Assembly (NCBI RefSeq): GCF_027579695.1
Contig: NC_083579.1
Location: 69,824,871 to 69,888,870 of the forward strand
DNA length: 64,000 nucleotides
Direction of reading: 5' to 3'
DNA from: Neoarius graeffei
Taxonomy: Eukaryota > Chordata > Actinopteri > Siluriformes > Ariidae
Under the pieces are notes generated by a model. The model worked only from the letters and a program-made list of their open reading frames with translations, was not told the origin of the DNA and ran no database searches. Below, piece after piece: positions 1 through 11,500 of the stretch. The stretch's first letter is position 1, and the number at the start of each line of letters is the position of its first letter. The translations under genes and the position numbers were made by a program.

Positions 1-737
1 GAGAGCAGTGGCTTTCTCCTTGCAACCCTGCCATGCACACCATTTTTTGTTCAGTGTTCTCCTGATGGTGGACTCATGAACATTAACATTAGCCAATGTG
101 AGAAAGGCCTTCAGTTGCTTAGAAGTTACCCTGGGGTCCTTTGTGACCTCGCCGACTATTACACACCTTGCTCTTGAAGGGATCTTTGTTGGTCGACCAC
201 TCCTGGGGAGGGTAACAATGGTCTTGAATTTCCTCCATTTGTACACAATCTGTCTGACTGTGGATTGGTGGAGTCCAAACTCTTTAGAGATGGTTTTGTA
301 ACCTTTTCGAGCCTGATGTGCATCAACAACGCTTTTTCTGAGGTCCTCAGAAACCTCCTTTGTTTGTGCCATGGTACACTTCCACAAACGTGTTGTGAAG
401 ATCAGACTTTGATAGATCCCTGTTGTTTAAATAAAACAGGGTGCCCACTCACACCTGATTGTCATCCCATTGATTGAAAACACCTGACTCTAATTTCACC
501 TTCAAATTAACTGCTAATCCGAGAGGTTCACATACTTTTGCCACTCACAGATATGTAATATTGGATCATTTTCCTCAATAAATAAATGACCAAGTATAAT
601 ATTTCTGTCTCATTTGTTTAACTGGGTTCTCTTTATCTACTTTTAGGACTTGTGTGAAAATCTGATGATGTTTTAGATCATTTTTATGCAGAAATATAGA
701 AAATTCTAAAGTGTTCACAAACTTTCAAGCACCACTG
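1..737 (-). mobile_element. Tc1-like transposon, partial (cut by window edge)
   Basis: The right TIR ends at 737 and is followed by TA (738-739), the Tc1/mariner target dinucleotide. The same TIR (CAGTGGTGCTTGAAAGTTTG on the other strand) ends the copies at 3234-4645 and 7827-9439. The minus strand from an ATG at 372 encodes the N-terminal helix-turn-helix part of a Tc1 transposase, beginning MAQTKE and including KGYKTISKEFGLHQST, and runs off the window. The remaining 370 bases are subterminal non-coding sequence. The catalytic domain is not in view. Confidence 0.9.
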
Positions 738-739
738 TA

Positions 740-1385
740 GATACTATATTACACACGACACAGTTAGTGTACAGAGAGTGCAATGAGGTCGTTTATTTAT
801 TGTACATTGTGTCTTGTCTGTAAATAATCTGCACATTATCTGCATGTCATGTACTGTTTATATTGTCAATATTGTAGATAGGGTGCAACCCTGGTTGTAA
901 CCAGGGTGCAAGGAGTCCTTAATGATTTTCTCTGCCCACTTCCCAGTTTGTGAAATGTACAAATCATGGACACTGAGCAGGGGAGCACCGATGATCCTTT
1001 CTGCTGACCTTACTGTTCACTGCAGTTTGTTCCTGTCCTGTTTTGTGGCTGCTCCGAACCAGACCGTGATGGATGTGCACAGGATGGAGTCAGTGACAGC
1101 GGTACAGAACTGTGTCTGCAGCTCCTGTGACAGACCATACTTTCTGAGTTGCCACAGAAAGTACATCATCTGCTGGACTTTTTTAAGGATGGAGTTGATG
1201 TTGGATTCCCACTTCAAGTCAGGTGAAATGGTAGTTCCCAGGAACTTAAAGGTCTCCACATTTGACACAGGACTGCTGGATATTCTGAGGGGTAGCATTG
1301 CAAATGGGTGTCTCCTGAATCCCAATATCATCTCCACCATCTTGAGCATGTTTAGCTCCAAGTTATTCTGACTGCACCAGAGCAC
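740..1385 (-). pseudogene. LINE reverse transcriptase C-terminal fragment (L2/CR1-like)
   Basis: The minus strand reads a fragment of about 122 residues (1385-1017), including the motif FKFLGTTISPDLKW and then LRKYGLSQELQTQFCTAV. This is the region downstream of the polymerase core in fish L2-like LINEs. A stop interrupts it at about 1014, after which the frame continues with SAERIIGAPLLSVHDLYIS. The plus-strand sequence 740-920 is the LINE 3' part. A second copy lies at 16597-16935 plus 21341-21799, where a TTAA element splits it. At 919-926 this copy shows that site unbroken. 5'-truncated and dead. Clade assignment is from memory. Confidence 0.75.
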
Positions 1386-1697
1386 CTACCATTTGACCTC
1401 CTGGTTGAACAAGGGCTAATCTCTGATGATTTGCCATGGTCTGTTCTCTTGATAATGGCATTGCTCCTTGCAGAATGGGTCAAAATTCCAGAATTCAATT
1501 CATTAATCTATGACTGAAAAGGTGCTCAAAAGTTACCTCCAGTATTCTAGCACTTTACAAGCAGCACATCAAAAGCAATTTAAAAACTGTGATTAGAAAG
1601 ACTTTCAAGGAAATATCAGTTTAATAAATTTAAAATAAAACAACAAAACTTTGTTACTCTATTTGTTCATTTAGTGCTGGAAAGCAAATACATTTAC
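1386..1697. other. intergenic, nothing recognised
   Basis: AT-rich sequence with no supported reading frame, TIR or RNA gene that I can see. Confidence 0.5.
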
Positions 1698-2203
1698 TTA
1701 CTTGGACAGAAAGAGATGGAATTATCAAATGTCAGAGGTTCAGCAGACCCAAGGTGGCTCCCCAGTGAAGTTAAATCCTTTCAGATAAGCCTCAAGGCCA
1801 GGGCCAGTGTGTGATTTGCTCAAGCGAGTGATCTGAAATGAAGAAGCACTGAGAGTCAGTTTCAAGCTTTCAGCAGTCAGGGTTATTACATGATTATAAA
1901 TGCATCAAGACGACATAGATTATTAATGGATGTTATTTTGAAATATTACTTTTTGATTATTGATACAGAAAACCATAATATGGACATTAAGCTTGCCAAA
2001 AAAGGGAAAAAAGAGATGGGGAGAAGAAATATCCTTTCTTTTAATGGTAATCCAACCCATACATGGCCAAACACTGGTAAAATAAGTGTCGGCTCAGGAA
2101 CTAAACCCAATCCCACCACAGTGCACTATATAGGGAATAGAAGTCATCATGCCACATTTTGGGATCGACCCTCAGTCAGCAGGACTCTCAGTGGTCCCCA
2201 CTG
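1698..2203. repeat. duplicated segment, paralogue of 25233-26960
   Basis: This begins CTTACTTGGACAGAAAGAG and stays nearly identical to 25233-25450 and then 26662-26960. The paralogue carries a 1.2-kb insertion that is absent here: the empty TA target is at about 1914. I see no gene in it. It may be part of a larger low-copy repeat, because DNA following the second copy also occurs at 5735-5960 and 56560-56780. Confidence 0.8.
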
Positions 2204-2607
2204 ATCTCTACGTAAAAAATCTGGAGAGCTCACTGGCAAGTCAGGTGACATGATCTGGCCACCATATTACCAGATCGGTACGATCGTATCTCTGCCAAGG
2301 AAGCTACACAAAACTGGACATGTTATTCATCTAATTGTTGAGAAAATTGCAAGGACAATGCCTGCATGTGCAGCAGTGAACTGTACCAATCGTCATGTCA
2401 AAGTTTGTGGACAGACATTTCACCTGTGAGCACCGATATTGTATAATTTTTCACAGGTTTTACATGTTTGTGCACAGTGCCATTTGTGTGTGTGTGTTTG
2501 TGTCAGTGTGTGAATTGTTGATTTTTGTGGGGGTGTATGTTTTAATCATAATGTACAGTATTCAATACATTTTATCATCATGGATACATTCAAGAAGATT
2601 ACTGCAG

Positions 2608-2663
<56 letters not shown>

Positions 2664-3231
2664 ACCAAACAGAAAATACATAGACAATACATACATAACA
2701 GAGAAGAAAACAAAGTGTACATTACAACATGAGAGAACAGTTTTGGTTTACACAGAGATGGAGACAGCATGTGGGTCAGGGTCCACAAAAGTAATGTAAT
2801 TTCCTGTTGCCCAGAGGCATGTGAACCCTCATATACTGTTCCAGACCAGCAATTTAAATAAATAAATAAATAAATAAATACATTTGCTTATTTTTATGCA
2901 GAGAATGAAAAATGAAATGAAACTAATCATGCAAATAATGGATGGAACAGAGAGTTACATGTAGATATTACAAATTAACTATTTAGAAACAGATTGATTG
3001 ATACTAATCCGTAGCTATACTTACAAATTACGTATAATCAATCAATCATCTAATAATAATACAATTAAACAAGTCTTAAATTAATTACAATATCCTGCAT
3101 AATTATAGCAAAGCAATAAATTATTCTAATACTCTTTATTCAAAAATATTTCCATACAAATTAATATTTCCGAAACATGAAAAATTTTTGACATACATTT
3201 CAAGAAAGCCTAAATAACATTAGACAGTATC
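2204..3231. other. AT-rich intergenic DNA with two microsatellites
   Basis: This holds an (ATT)n tract at about 2608-2661 and an (AAAT)n tract at about 2855-2884. The rest is AT-rich with no supported gene. Reading frames across the tracts are artefacts of the repeats. Confidence 0.6.
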
Positions 3232-3233
3232 TA

Positions 3234-4645
3234 CAGTGGTGCTTGAAAGTTTGTGAACCCTTTAGAATTTTCTATATTCCTGCATAAATATGACCTAAAA
3301 CATCATCAGATTTTCACACAAGTCCTAAAAGTAGATAAAGAGAACCCAGTTAAACAAATGAGACAAACAATATTATACTTGGTCATTTATTTATTTATTG
3401 AGGAAAATCATCCAATATTACATATTTGTGAGTGGCAAAAGTATGTGAACCTTTGCTTTCAGTATCTGGTGTGACCCCCTTGTGTAGCAATAAATGCAAC
3501 TAAATGTTTCCGGTAACTGTTGATCAGTCCTGCACACCGGCTTGGAGGAATTTTAGTCCATTCCTCCGTACAGAACAGCTTCAACTCTGGGATGTTGATG
3601 GGTTTCCTCACATGAACTGCTCGCTTCAGGTCCTTCCACAACATTTCGATTGGATTAAGGTCAAGACTTTGACTTGGCCATTCCAAAACATTAACTTTAT
3701 ACGTCTTTAACCATTCTTTGGTAGAACAACTTGTGTGCTTAGGGTCGTTGTCTTGCTGCATGACCTACCTTCTCTTGAGATTCAGTTCATGGACAGATGT
3801 CCTGACATTTTCCTTTAGGATTCGCTGGTATAATTCAGAATTAATTGATGGCAAGCCGTCCTGGCCCAGATGCAGCAAAACAGGCCCAAACTCTGATACT
3901 ACTACCACCACCATGTTTCACAGATGGGATAAGGTTCTTATGTTGGAATGCAGTGTTTTCCTTTCTCCAAACATAATGCTTCTCATTTAAACCAAAAAGT
4001 TCTATTTTGGTCTCATCCTGGGGTTCTATTTTGGTTACCCTGGGGTCCTTTGTGACCTCGCCGACTATTACACACCTTGTTCTTGGAGTGATCTTTGTTG
4101 GTCGACCACTCCTGGGGAGGGTAACAATGGTCTTGAATTTCCTCCATTTGTACACAGTCTGTCTGACTGTGGATTGGTGGAGTCCAAACTCTTTAGAGAT
4201 GGTTTTGTAACCTTTTCCAGCCTGATGAGCATCAACAACGCTTTTCTGAGGTCCTCAGAAATCTCCTTTGTTCGTGCCATGAGACACTTCCACAAACGTG
4301 TTGTGAAGTTCAGACTTTGATAGACCCCTGTTCTTTAAATAAAACAGGGTGCCTACTCACACCTGATTGTCATCCCATTGATTGAAAACACCTGACTCCA
4401 ATTTCACCTTCAAATTAACTGCTAATCCTAGGGGTTCACATACTTTTGCCACTCACAGATATGTAATATTGGATCATTTTCCTCAATAAATAAATGACCA
4501 AGTATAATATTTTTGTCTCATTTGTTTAATTGGGTTCTCTTTATCTACTTTGAGGACTTCTGTGAAAATCTGATGATGTTTTAGGTCATATTTATGCAGA
4601 GATATCAAAAATTCTAAAGGGTTCACAAACTTTCAAGCACGACTG
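3234..4645 (-). mobile_element. Tc1-like transposon, internally deleted
   Basis: Both TIRs are present, from CAGTGGTGCTTGAAAG at 3234 to its complement at 4645, and TA flanks the element on both sides (3232-3233, 4646-4647). The minus strand encodes transposase pieces: the N-terminal HTH starting at about 4279, and a C-terminal catalytic part at about 3460-4020 with QQDNDPKHT and PSQSLDLNPIEMLW. Compared with the copy at 7827-9439, a few hundred bases between DPRVT and the first catalytic Asp are missing. The C-terminal half keeps the second Asp and the final Glu. Non-autonomous. Confidence 0.92.
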
Positions 4646-4647
4646 TA

Positions 4648-5190
4648 TTTATAAATATATCAAACAAAAATAAGATCAATGTAGCAATTCAATCTTATAA
4701 AAAAAGCCAGTGTGTATTAAAGAAAATGAGACATGAGACATTAGTGTGAGCACTGAGGAATAATCTATGTTATTAAACTCTATCAGGATCGATTCACGTG
4801 TGATGTGAAATATATGACCAATAAATACTGTTAAGACATGACTGTGAGAATGAAGTGAAAATGGCAAATAACATGAGAAAATAATCCTGTTTCAACAACT
4901 GTCCAAAATAGAAAGGAAGAAAAAACATACGGAAGAGAAAGGTACACTGTATAAGAGAAACTGAAATAATCTTCGTAAAAAAATAATTATAGTAGAAAAA
5001 GAGCTGTTCCAAAAAAATTATCACTCAACTAGAAAAACAGGGGCAGGGTTAACAATGAAGGGGAGCGCTATAAAGATATGTAAAGAATGTGGGTAAAGTT
5101 GAGAAAATAAGAGGTGGTAATGAGAGGAATAAAGCCAGGAAATATTTTTATTGGGGAAAACTTGATCGGATATTATGGTTTATCACGTAA
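4648..5190. other. intergenic, nothing recognised
   Basis: AT-rich DNA between the Tc1-like copy and the SINE. No supported gene, TIR or RNA gene. Confidence 0.5.
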
Positions 5191-5192
5191 GC

Positions 5193-5193
5193 C

Positions 5194-5229
<36 letters not shown>

Positions 5230-5610
5230 ACAACTTTATTCATCACACACTTGTGAACTTTCCTCTCTGCATTTAACCCATCTGAAGCAATGAACACACA
5301 CATGCACACATGTGAGCAATGAGCACACACACATACCCAGAGCAGTGGGCAGCCATGCTAACAGCGCCCGGGGAGCAGTTGGGAGTTAGGTGCCTCACTC
5401 AAGGGCACCTCAGCCCAAGGCCGTCCCATATTAACCTAACCGCATGTCTTTGAACTGTGGGGGAAACCGGAGCACCCGGAGGAAACCCACGCAGACACAG
5501 GGAGAACATGCAAACTCCACACAGAAAGGCCCTCACCAGCTGCTAGGGTCGAACCCAGAACCTTCTTGCTGTGAGGCAACCGTGCTAACCACTACACCAC
5601 CGTGCCACCC
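5193..5610 (-). mobile_element. SINE, TTTC-tailed subtype
   Basis: The minus strand starts with the tRNA-like head GGTGGCACGGTGGTGTAGTG and a B-box-like GGTTCGACCC, then shares the body of the common SINE in this window. It ends in a different 3' part (AAGTTGTTC followed by a TTTC repeat, seen as GAAA on the plus strand at 5193-5231). The other subtype ends ...GCGGCTAGAGATAATGAG. Block A of the ODC duplication begins inside this copy at about 5369. Confidence 0.8.
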
Positions 5611-5734
5611 AAGTACACACGATGGGTGTGGTAAAATGGCCACTTGGATTGGATGGCACTCTTCACTCATCTATACAGCACATATTGGCCAATGAGCTAT
5701 CCAGTGTTTTTATGTAGAGATCAGTGGTGGTCCC

Positions 5735-5960
5735 TCAATAGGCAAGGAGCTACAGTTTGTAGACCAATGAGAGAAGTGCTACGCAGGCAGAGGCCGTGGA
5801 GAGGCTGTAGCCGCAAATGCAGCTTTCAATACCCATACTCCTCCATTTCAAAGGTAAAAAGGTTTACTTAAAGCTCATTTGCCACAGCGTTTATACAAAT
5901 GAACACACTTGCTGAAATCCATCCTCACTTTTACAACCTTTTGCCTCATATAAATGCGAC
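5735..5960. repeat. repeated segment (also at 26985-27200 and 56560-56780)
   Basis: This shares GTAGACCAATGAGAGAAGTG and the following ~200 bases with the two other sites. No coding sense was recognised. Confidence 0.7.
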
Positions 5961-6176
5961 TCACTTAGGACTGAAGGAAAAAGCATCGTTGTATTATTTA
6001 AAAGTATATTTTCATAGGGGTGGCACTGTCACCTCACAGCAAGAAGGTTCTGGGTTTGAGCCCAGCAGCTGACGAGGGCCTTTCTGTGCGGAGTTTGCAT
6101 GTTCTCCCCGTGTCTGCATGGGTTTCCTCTGGGTGCTCCGGTTTCCCCCCCAGTCTAAAGATATGCAGGTTAGGCT

Positions 6177-7793
6177 CAGAGGTGGACAAAGTACCCAACT
6201 TCATTACTTAAGTCAAAGTACAGATCCCACTGGTCAAATGTTACCCTGATACAAGTGAAAGTTCTCATCTCATCTCATCATCTGTAGCCGCTTTATCCTG
6301 TTCTACAGGGTCGCAGGCAAGCTGGAGCCTATCCCAGCTGACTACGGGCGAAAGGCGGGGTACACCCTGGACAAGTCGCCAGGTCATCACAGGGCTGACA
6401 CATAGACACAGACAACCATTCACACTCACATTCACACCTACGGTCAATTTAGTCACCAGTTAACCTAACCTGCATGTCTTTGGACTGTGGGGGAAACCGG
6501 AGCACCCGGAGGAAACCCACGCGGACACGGGGAAAACATGCAAACTCCGCACAGAAAGGCCCTCGCCGGCCACGGGGCTCGAACCCGGACCTTCTTGCTG
6601 TGAGGCGACAGCGCTAACCACTACACCACCGTGCCGCCCTACAAGTGAAAGTTGTCCAGTCAAATTTTTTACTTAAGTTAAAGTACTGAAGTACTTGCTT
6701 TTAAAAAAATATTTAAGTATTAAAAGTACATTTTCTGTCAACGCATTGTTATATTATTGCTACAACGCTTACAAAGCCTAATGCTGCTATAAAGGACAGA
6801 AATGTGAATTCACAAAATGAATACATGCTGTGACATCATGGTGGTTTAGCGTTAAGCTAGCTAGTCAGTGAAGCTCCACCTGACATGCCAGCAAACTCTT
6901 TTCAAACTCGAAATCATATTGGGTAGCTAACGCCACAAGAAAAAAAGAGATTTCTACATTTTGTTTATTTGGCAAGATTATGCTAAAACATTTTTCTGAA
7001 AGGACTTCAGATAAGTTAACGCTATTTATGTTGGCATAACTCTGTTTTTACATGCTAACTAACAGTGTCCAAGTTAACTAGCTGTGTGTTAACGTTAGCC
7101 GTGGACAAGGCGATGGCAACTTGGTGGGAAAATCCATAGAAAGTCATTTGACTAACCAGACTGCATAGCCATGTTTGCAACGTTATCGCTATCTCTAAAA
7201 GCACAGACAACTTCACTGCAAGCTTTCTCTTGGAATAAAACATTTACAGACCCTAATATTCTTCTGCAGGTTGGACGGCGAGTTTTTGGAGGCCGTGATG
7301 TGGTTCGTTTTCAGCAAACAAAGCAAACATTTAAAACAAAACATATCTTTAATCCTTTCAGAAAACTGAAACATGGGTTCATGGGCCATGGGTGCGTACA
7401 TTCCCCAGAAGACCCGCCTCATTCCATTCTGCCATCAACTGATCATGTTCAAATAATGCTGCTGAGAAATCATTGAGCTTGATTTTATACAGTCTGTGGA
7501 CGTGACGTGACCCTAGTGATTACCGATAGACTGTCTGAGTGTCACCTGGTGAAAAAAACAATTACGTTTTAGAAAACAAAAGACAAAACATCCACTTTCA
7601 AAGCCGCTTCATAATAACGAGTGACGAGGACCTTGACAGAAATGTAGTGGACTAAAAAAAGTACGATATTTGCCTTTCAAATGTAGCGAAGTTAAAGTCA
7701 TAAGTTGCACAAAAAAAAAAAGTAAAAGTATAGATACTCAGTGTACTTAAGTACAGTACTCAAGTAAATGTATTTCGTTAATGTCCACCTCTG
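6177..7793. mobile_element. hAT-type non-autonomous element
   Basis: The TIRs read CAGAGGTGGACAAAGTAC at the left and its complement ending GTCCACCTCTG at 7793. A perfect 8-bp TSD, GTTAGGCT, lies at 6169-6176 and 7794-7801, as expected for hAT. No transposase is visible. The element contains a later SINE (6264-6640). The copy in block B is 57002-61259. Confidence 0.9.
6264..6640 (-). mobile_element. SINE (GATGAG-tailed subtype), block A only
   Basis: Full-length copy with a 13-bp TSD, ACAAGTGAAAGTT, at 6251-6263 and 6641-6653. In block B the uninterrupted target is present at about 57076-57088, so this insertion happened after the duplication or was never in that lineage. Confidence 0.95.
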
Positions 7794-7826
7794 GTTAGGC
7801 TAATTAGTGGCTCTAAATTGATTGTA

Positions 7827-9439
7827 CAGTGGTGCTTGAAAGTTTGTGAACCCTTTAGAATTTTCTCTATTTCTGCATAAATATGACCTAAAACATCATC
7901 AGATTTTCACACAAGTCCTAAAAGTAGATAAAGAGAACCCAGTTAAACAAATGAGACAAAAATATTATACTTGCTCATTTATTTATTGAGGAAAATGATC
8001 CAATATTACATATCTGTGAGTGGCAAAAGTATGTGAACCTCTAGGTTTAGCAGTTAATTTGAAGGTGAAATTAGAGTCAGGTGTTTTCAATCAATGGGAT
8101 GACAATCAGGTGTGAGTGGGCGCCCTGTTTTATTTAAAGAACAGGGATCTATCAAAGTCTGATCTTCACAACACATGTTTGTGGAAGTGTATCATGGCAC
8201 GAACAAAGGAGATTTTTGAGGACCTCAGAAAAAGCGTTGTTGATGCTCATCAGGCTGGAAAAGGTTACAAAACCATCTCTAAAGAGTTTGGACTCCACCA
8301 ATCTACAGACAGACAGATTGTGTACAAATGGAGGAAATACAAGGCTATTGATACCCTCCCCAGGAGTGGTTGACCAGCAAAGATCACTCCAAAAGCAAGG
8401 TGTGTAATAGTTGGTGAGGTCACAAAAGACCCCAGGGTAACTTCTAAGCAACTGAAGGCCTCTCTCACATTGGCTAATGTTAATGTTCATGATTCCACCA
8501 TCAGGAGAACACTGAACAACAATGGTGTGCATGGCAGGGTTGCAAGGAGAAAGCCACTGCTCTCCAAAAAGAACATTGCTGCTCGTCTGCAGTTTGCAAA
8601 AGATCACGTGGACAAGCCAGAAGGTTATTGGAAAAATGTTTTGTGAATGGATGAGACCGAAATAGAACTTTTTGGTTTAAATGAGAAGCGTTATGTTTGG
8701 AGAAAGGAAAGCACTGCATTCCAGCATCAGAACCTTATCCCATCTGTGAAACATGGTGGTGGCAGTATCATGGTTTGGGCCTGTTTTACTGCATCTGGGC
8801 CAGGACGACTTGCCATCATTGATGGAACAATGAATTCTGAATTATACCAGCAAATTTTAAAGGAAAATGTCATGACATCTGTCCATGAAGTGAATCTCAA
8901 GAGAAGGTGGGTCATGCAGCAAGACAACGACCCTAAGCACACAAGTCGTTCTACCAAAGAATGGTTAAAGAGGGATAAAGTTAATGTTTTGGAATGGCCA
9001 AGTCAAAGTCCTGACCTTAATCCAATCAAAATGTTGTGGAAGGACCTGAAGCGAGCAGTTCATGTGAGGAAACCCACCAACATCCCAGAGTTGAAGCTGT
9101 TCTGTACAGAGGAATGGGCTAAAATTCCTCCAAGCCGGTGTGCAGGACTGATCAACAGTTACCGCAAACGTTTAATTGCAGTTATTGCTGCACAAGGGGG
9201 GGGGGGTCACACCAGATACTGAAAGCAAAGGTTCACATACTTTTGCCACTCACAGATATGTAATATTGGATCATTTTCCCTCAATAAATGACCAAATAGA
9301 ATATTTTTGTCTCATTTGTTTAACTGGGTTCTCTTTATCAACTTTAAGGACTTGTGTAAAAATCTGATGATGTTTTAGGTTATATTTATGCAGAAATATA
9401 GAAAATTCTAAGGGGTTCACAAACTTTCAAGCACCACTG
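7827..9439 (+). mobile_element. Tc1-like transposon, near full length
   Basis: TIR-bounded element of 1613 bp with TA at 7825-7826 and 9440-9441, inserted in a SINE. Block B shows the undivided site (ACCGTAGGTG at about 61287). It contains an almost complete transposase reading frame (8194-9222) with disabling mutations. Confidence 0.95.
8194..9222 (+). pseudogene. Tc1-family transposase, inactivated
   Basis: Cut-and-paste transposase of the Tc1/mariner DD34E type. In order it has an N-terminal paired-type HTH region (MARTKE..., KGYKTISKEFGLHQST), a linker and basic region (LPRSG), and the catalytic domain. The first Asp is in DETEIELFG and the second in QQDNDPKHTS. The third catalytic residue should be Glu in PSQSPDLNPIE but is Lys (NPIKMLW). 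In-frame TGA codons fall after LPRSG (about 8371) and just before MDETE (about 8644). The protein ends GGHTRY, helped by a run of nine G at 9199-9207. Length (about 342 codons) is normal for the family, but the stops and the Glu-to-Lys change make activity very unlikely. Confidence 0.92.
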
Positions 9440-9857
9440 TAGGTGTGAATGTGAGTGTGAATGGTTGTCTGTGTCTATGTGTCAGCCCTGTGATGACCTG
9501 GTGACTTGTCCAGGGTGTACCCCGCCTCTCACCCACAGTCAGCTGGGATAGGCTCCAGCTTGCCTGTGACCCTGCACAGGATAAGCGGCTACGGATGGAT
9601 ATTTTCATATGCTGATTTGCATATTGATTTAAAAATTCCAGTGAGGATTACTGGCACCCAAATTTATCAACACAAACTCTCACATCAAATCACCACAATT
9701 TGTTTCATTCGTCTCTCCTACTTTAGTCATGCAAACAGGAAATATACATTCCTGACCTTCCAAAATTCTTGATGACTGTCATGTGTGTAATGGCTATTGT
9801 AATTATCTCTGAAACGTACATTATGTTCAATAAGTACAAAAACAAACAAGACATGGT

Positions 9858-9874
9858 TTTATTGAGGTTTTATT
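9858..9874 (-). promoter_or_regulatory. candidate ODC-A poly(A) signals
   Basis: Two AATAAA hexamers on the minus strand (9858-9863 and 9869-9874). Both are preserved in block B at 62394-62399 and 62405-62410. Confidence 0.5.
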
Positions 9875-10259
9875 TATAAAAACAAATAAAATACAAAAAC
9901 ACTTTAAAAAGTTTCCATAGGAAAGCAATATGAATGCAATCCCATCTCTTTCGTATCCATTTCCAAATTCATCATGGTCATAAATAATGGTGCTTTTAAT
10001 TATCATTAGTGTCATTATCGTCTTACCACCATACCAACACAAATGCTCTTTTAAAAGAAAAGAAACGAGAGGAATGTGTATGGTTTCTGCGAATGGTCAG
10101 AAGAGGCAAAAAAAAGGAGAAAAAAAAAAAAAAAAAAACATGCCAGGCTCGTGAACTCTGTGGTCTATTGTAGTGGTTAAATATAGTCAAACTCCATTGC
10201 ACTGATGGTGTAACTCACTGTATGCTTTGGAGAGTGGGTTGCGAAACTGCAATAAACTA

Positions 10260-11247
10260 CAGGGATGTGATTTGGGGCTGGTGAAATTATCTGAAAATTT
10301 TAGGCGGGGGTCTGGGGGCCGCAGGCCCCCAGCTGGTCCAGGGCAGCGCCCTGGTGGGGGGACAAGGGGGAGAAGCCCCCCGAAGCTCCTGGGTTTTGTG
10401 ACTTAATTGTACTAAAATGGCAAGCAAAACACACAAGAAAAAAAACTTGTCATGATTAACAAATTCAAGCCAATTTAATGGTCAACATGCAACTCTGACA
10501 CACACACACTCCCCCCCCAAAGAACCAGCGCGAGCAGGGCCCGCTAGCCCTGCGCCTTGGGACATAATTCACCCTGAGGCGAGCTGCGGCGCTCCGCTTA
10601 GGTTTCGTTTCTATCCCGGGCTCCAGCCCGACTTTGGACGCTTGTAGCTCGGGCAGGGGAGATCACAGTATCCCCAAACTTGACAGCCAGAGACCTCTCC
10701 CCAAAGAAGAAAATCGCTGAACAAATGTCTCACAGTCTTATGTCCAACGTCTGTAGCAACCTCTTTCCCCAACCATTCCCAGTGGAACTTGTTTTTCACT
10801 ATTCTGTTGATTTCTTTAACTCGATTTGCATCTTTACGCTCGAGGCTGCCATCTTTCAACTCTTTGTTTGAAACGAGCTTACGTACAGCTAACAAGCGCG
10901 TTCACTGGTTGTTACAGAGTGATGGGCCAATCACGTACCTCGTTTCATCTCAATGACGTAATTGCGTAAATTACGTAATTACGTCAATGAGATGAAATGA
11001 GGTACGTGATTGGCCCATCGCTCTGTAACAACCAATGAACGCGCTCGCTTCAAACGGAGTTGAAAGATGGCAGCTTCCGTGATCGAGGCATAAAGATGCA
11101 AATCCGAGGCTGCCATCTTTCAAACAAAGTCGGAACGAATAGGATACGAATGTGGATTTGAGGGAAAAATCGGAAACTTTTTTTTTTTCCAAGTTTTGAG
11201 GTGAAAAAAGCGGAATTCCGCGAATTTGCGGAAAAATCACATCCCTG
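10260..11247. mobile_element. hAT-like element inserted in ODC-A 3' UTR
   Basis: The TIRs read CAGGGATGTGATTT at 10260 and its complement at 11247. AAACTA is seen on both sides (at least 6 bp of TSD). Block B has the empty site (AATAAACTACTACTG at about 62790). On the minus strand, 10895-10611 encodes a fragment with KEINRIVKNKFHWEWLGKE, resembling the N-terminal part of hAT-type transposases. The centre holds a long inverted repeat (10895-11045, extending imperfectly to about 10824-11105). Confidence 0.85.
10895..11045. repeat. long inverted repeat (hairpin) inside the 3' UTR insertion
   Basis: Two arms of about 75 bp, from AGCGCGTTCACTGGTTG to its near-complement ending GAACGCGCT, with only a handful of mismatches and almost no loop. 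The symmetry continues outward with gaps. If transcribed as part of the ODC-A mRNA it would form a very stable stem. Confidence 0.9.
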
Positions 11248-11500
11248 AAACTACTACTGAACACAGGAAATAGAAAGACATCAATGTTCTTCTCTATTCT
11301 CTGGTTAAGCAACTATATAAAAAGGAAGCAAGGACATATTTAGAATAAAAAAAAAAAATTGGAAAAAAAAAAAAGTAAATTTGTGCATCTGCTATATTTC
11401 AGGCACATGCACCATGGACCAATTACAAGGGTCATTGTGAACTGGGCACCACAACAAACTAAGGTAGCACAGCACCTCTCTGTACTGCATCTATGTTGAC

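Larger units (their letters stand above)
6017..9597 (+). mobile_element. SINE split by a hAT derivative and a Tc1 element
   Basis: The SINE head is at 6017-6176, the middle at 7794-7826, and the 3' part at 9442-9597. It was first split by the hAT derivative 6177-7793 (TSD GTTAGGCT) and then by the Tc1-like element 7827-9439 (target TA). The head and the hAT split are also present in block B (56842 onward), but the Tc1 is not. That gives the order SINE, hAT, duplication, Tc1. Confidence 0.85.
9840..11500 (-). other. ODC-A 3' untranslated region (inferred)
   Basis: This is the minus-strand sequence downstream of the ODC-A stop codon to the first cluster of AATAAA signals. It is conserved with block B (62380-63043) except for the 988-bp insertion 10260-11247. 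Without that insertion the 3' UTR would be about 670 nt. No transcript evidence; extent inferred from the poly(A) signals and conservation. Confidence 0.55.

Noticed and set aside
922-1371. 149-codon plus-strand frame
   Set aside because: Shadow of the LINE reverse-transcriptase frame on the minus strand, which has recognisable motifs.
2395-2799. 134-codon frame with a poly-isoleucine run
   Set aside because: Produced by the (ATT)n microsatellite at 2608-2661.
8152-8607. 151-codon minus-strand frame
   Set aside because: Antisense of the Tc1 transposase.
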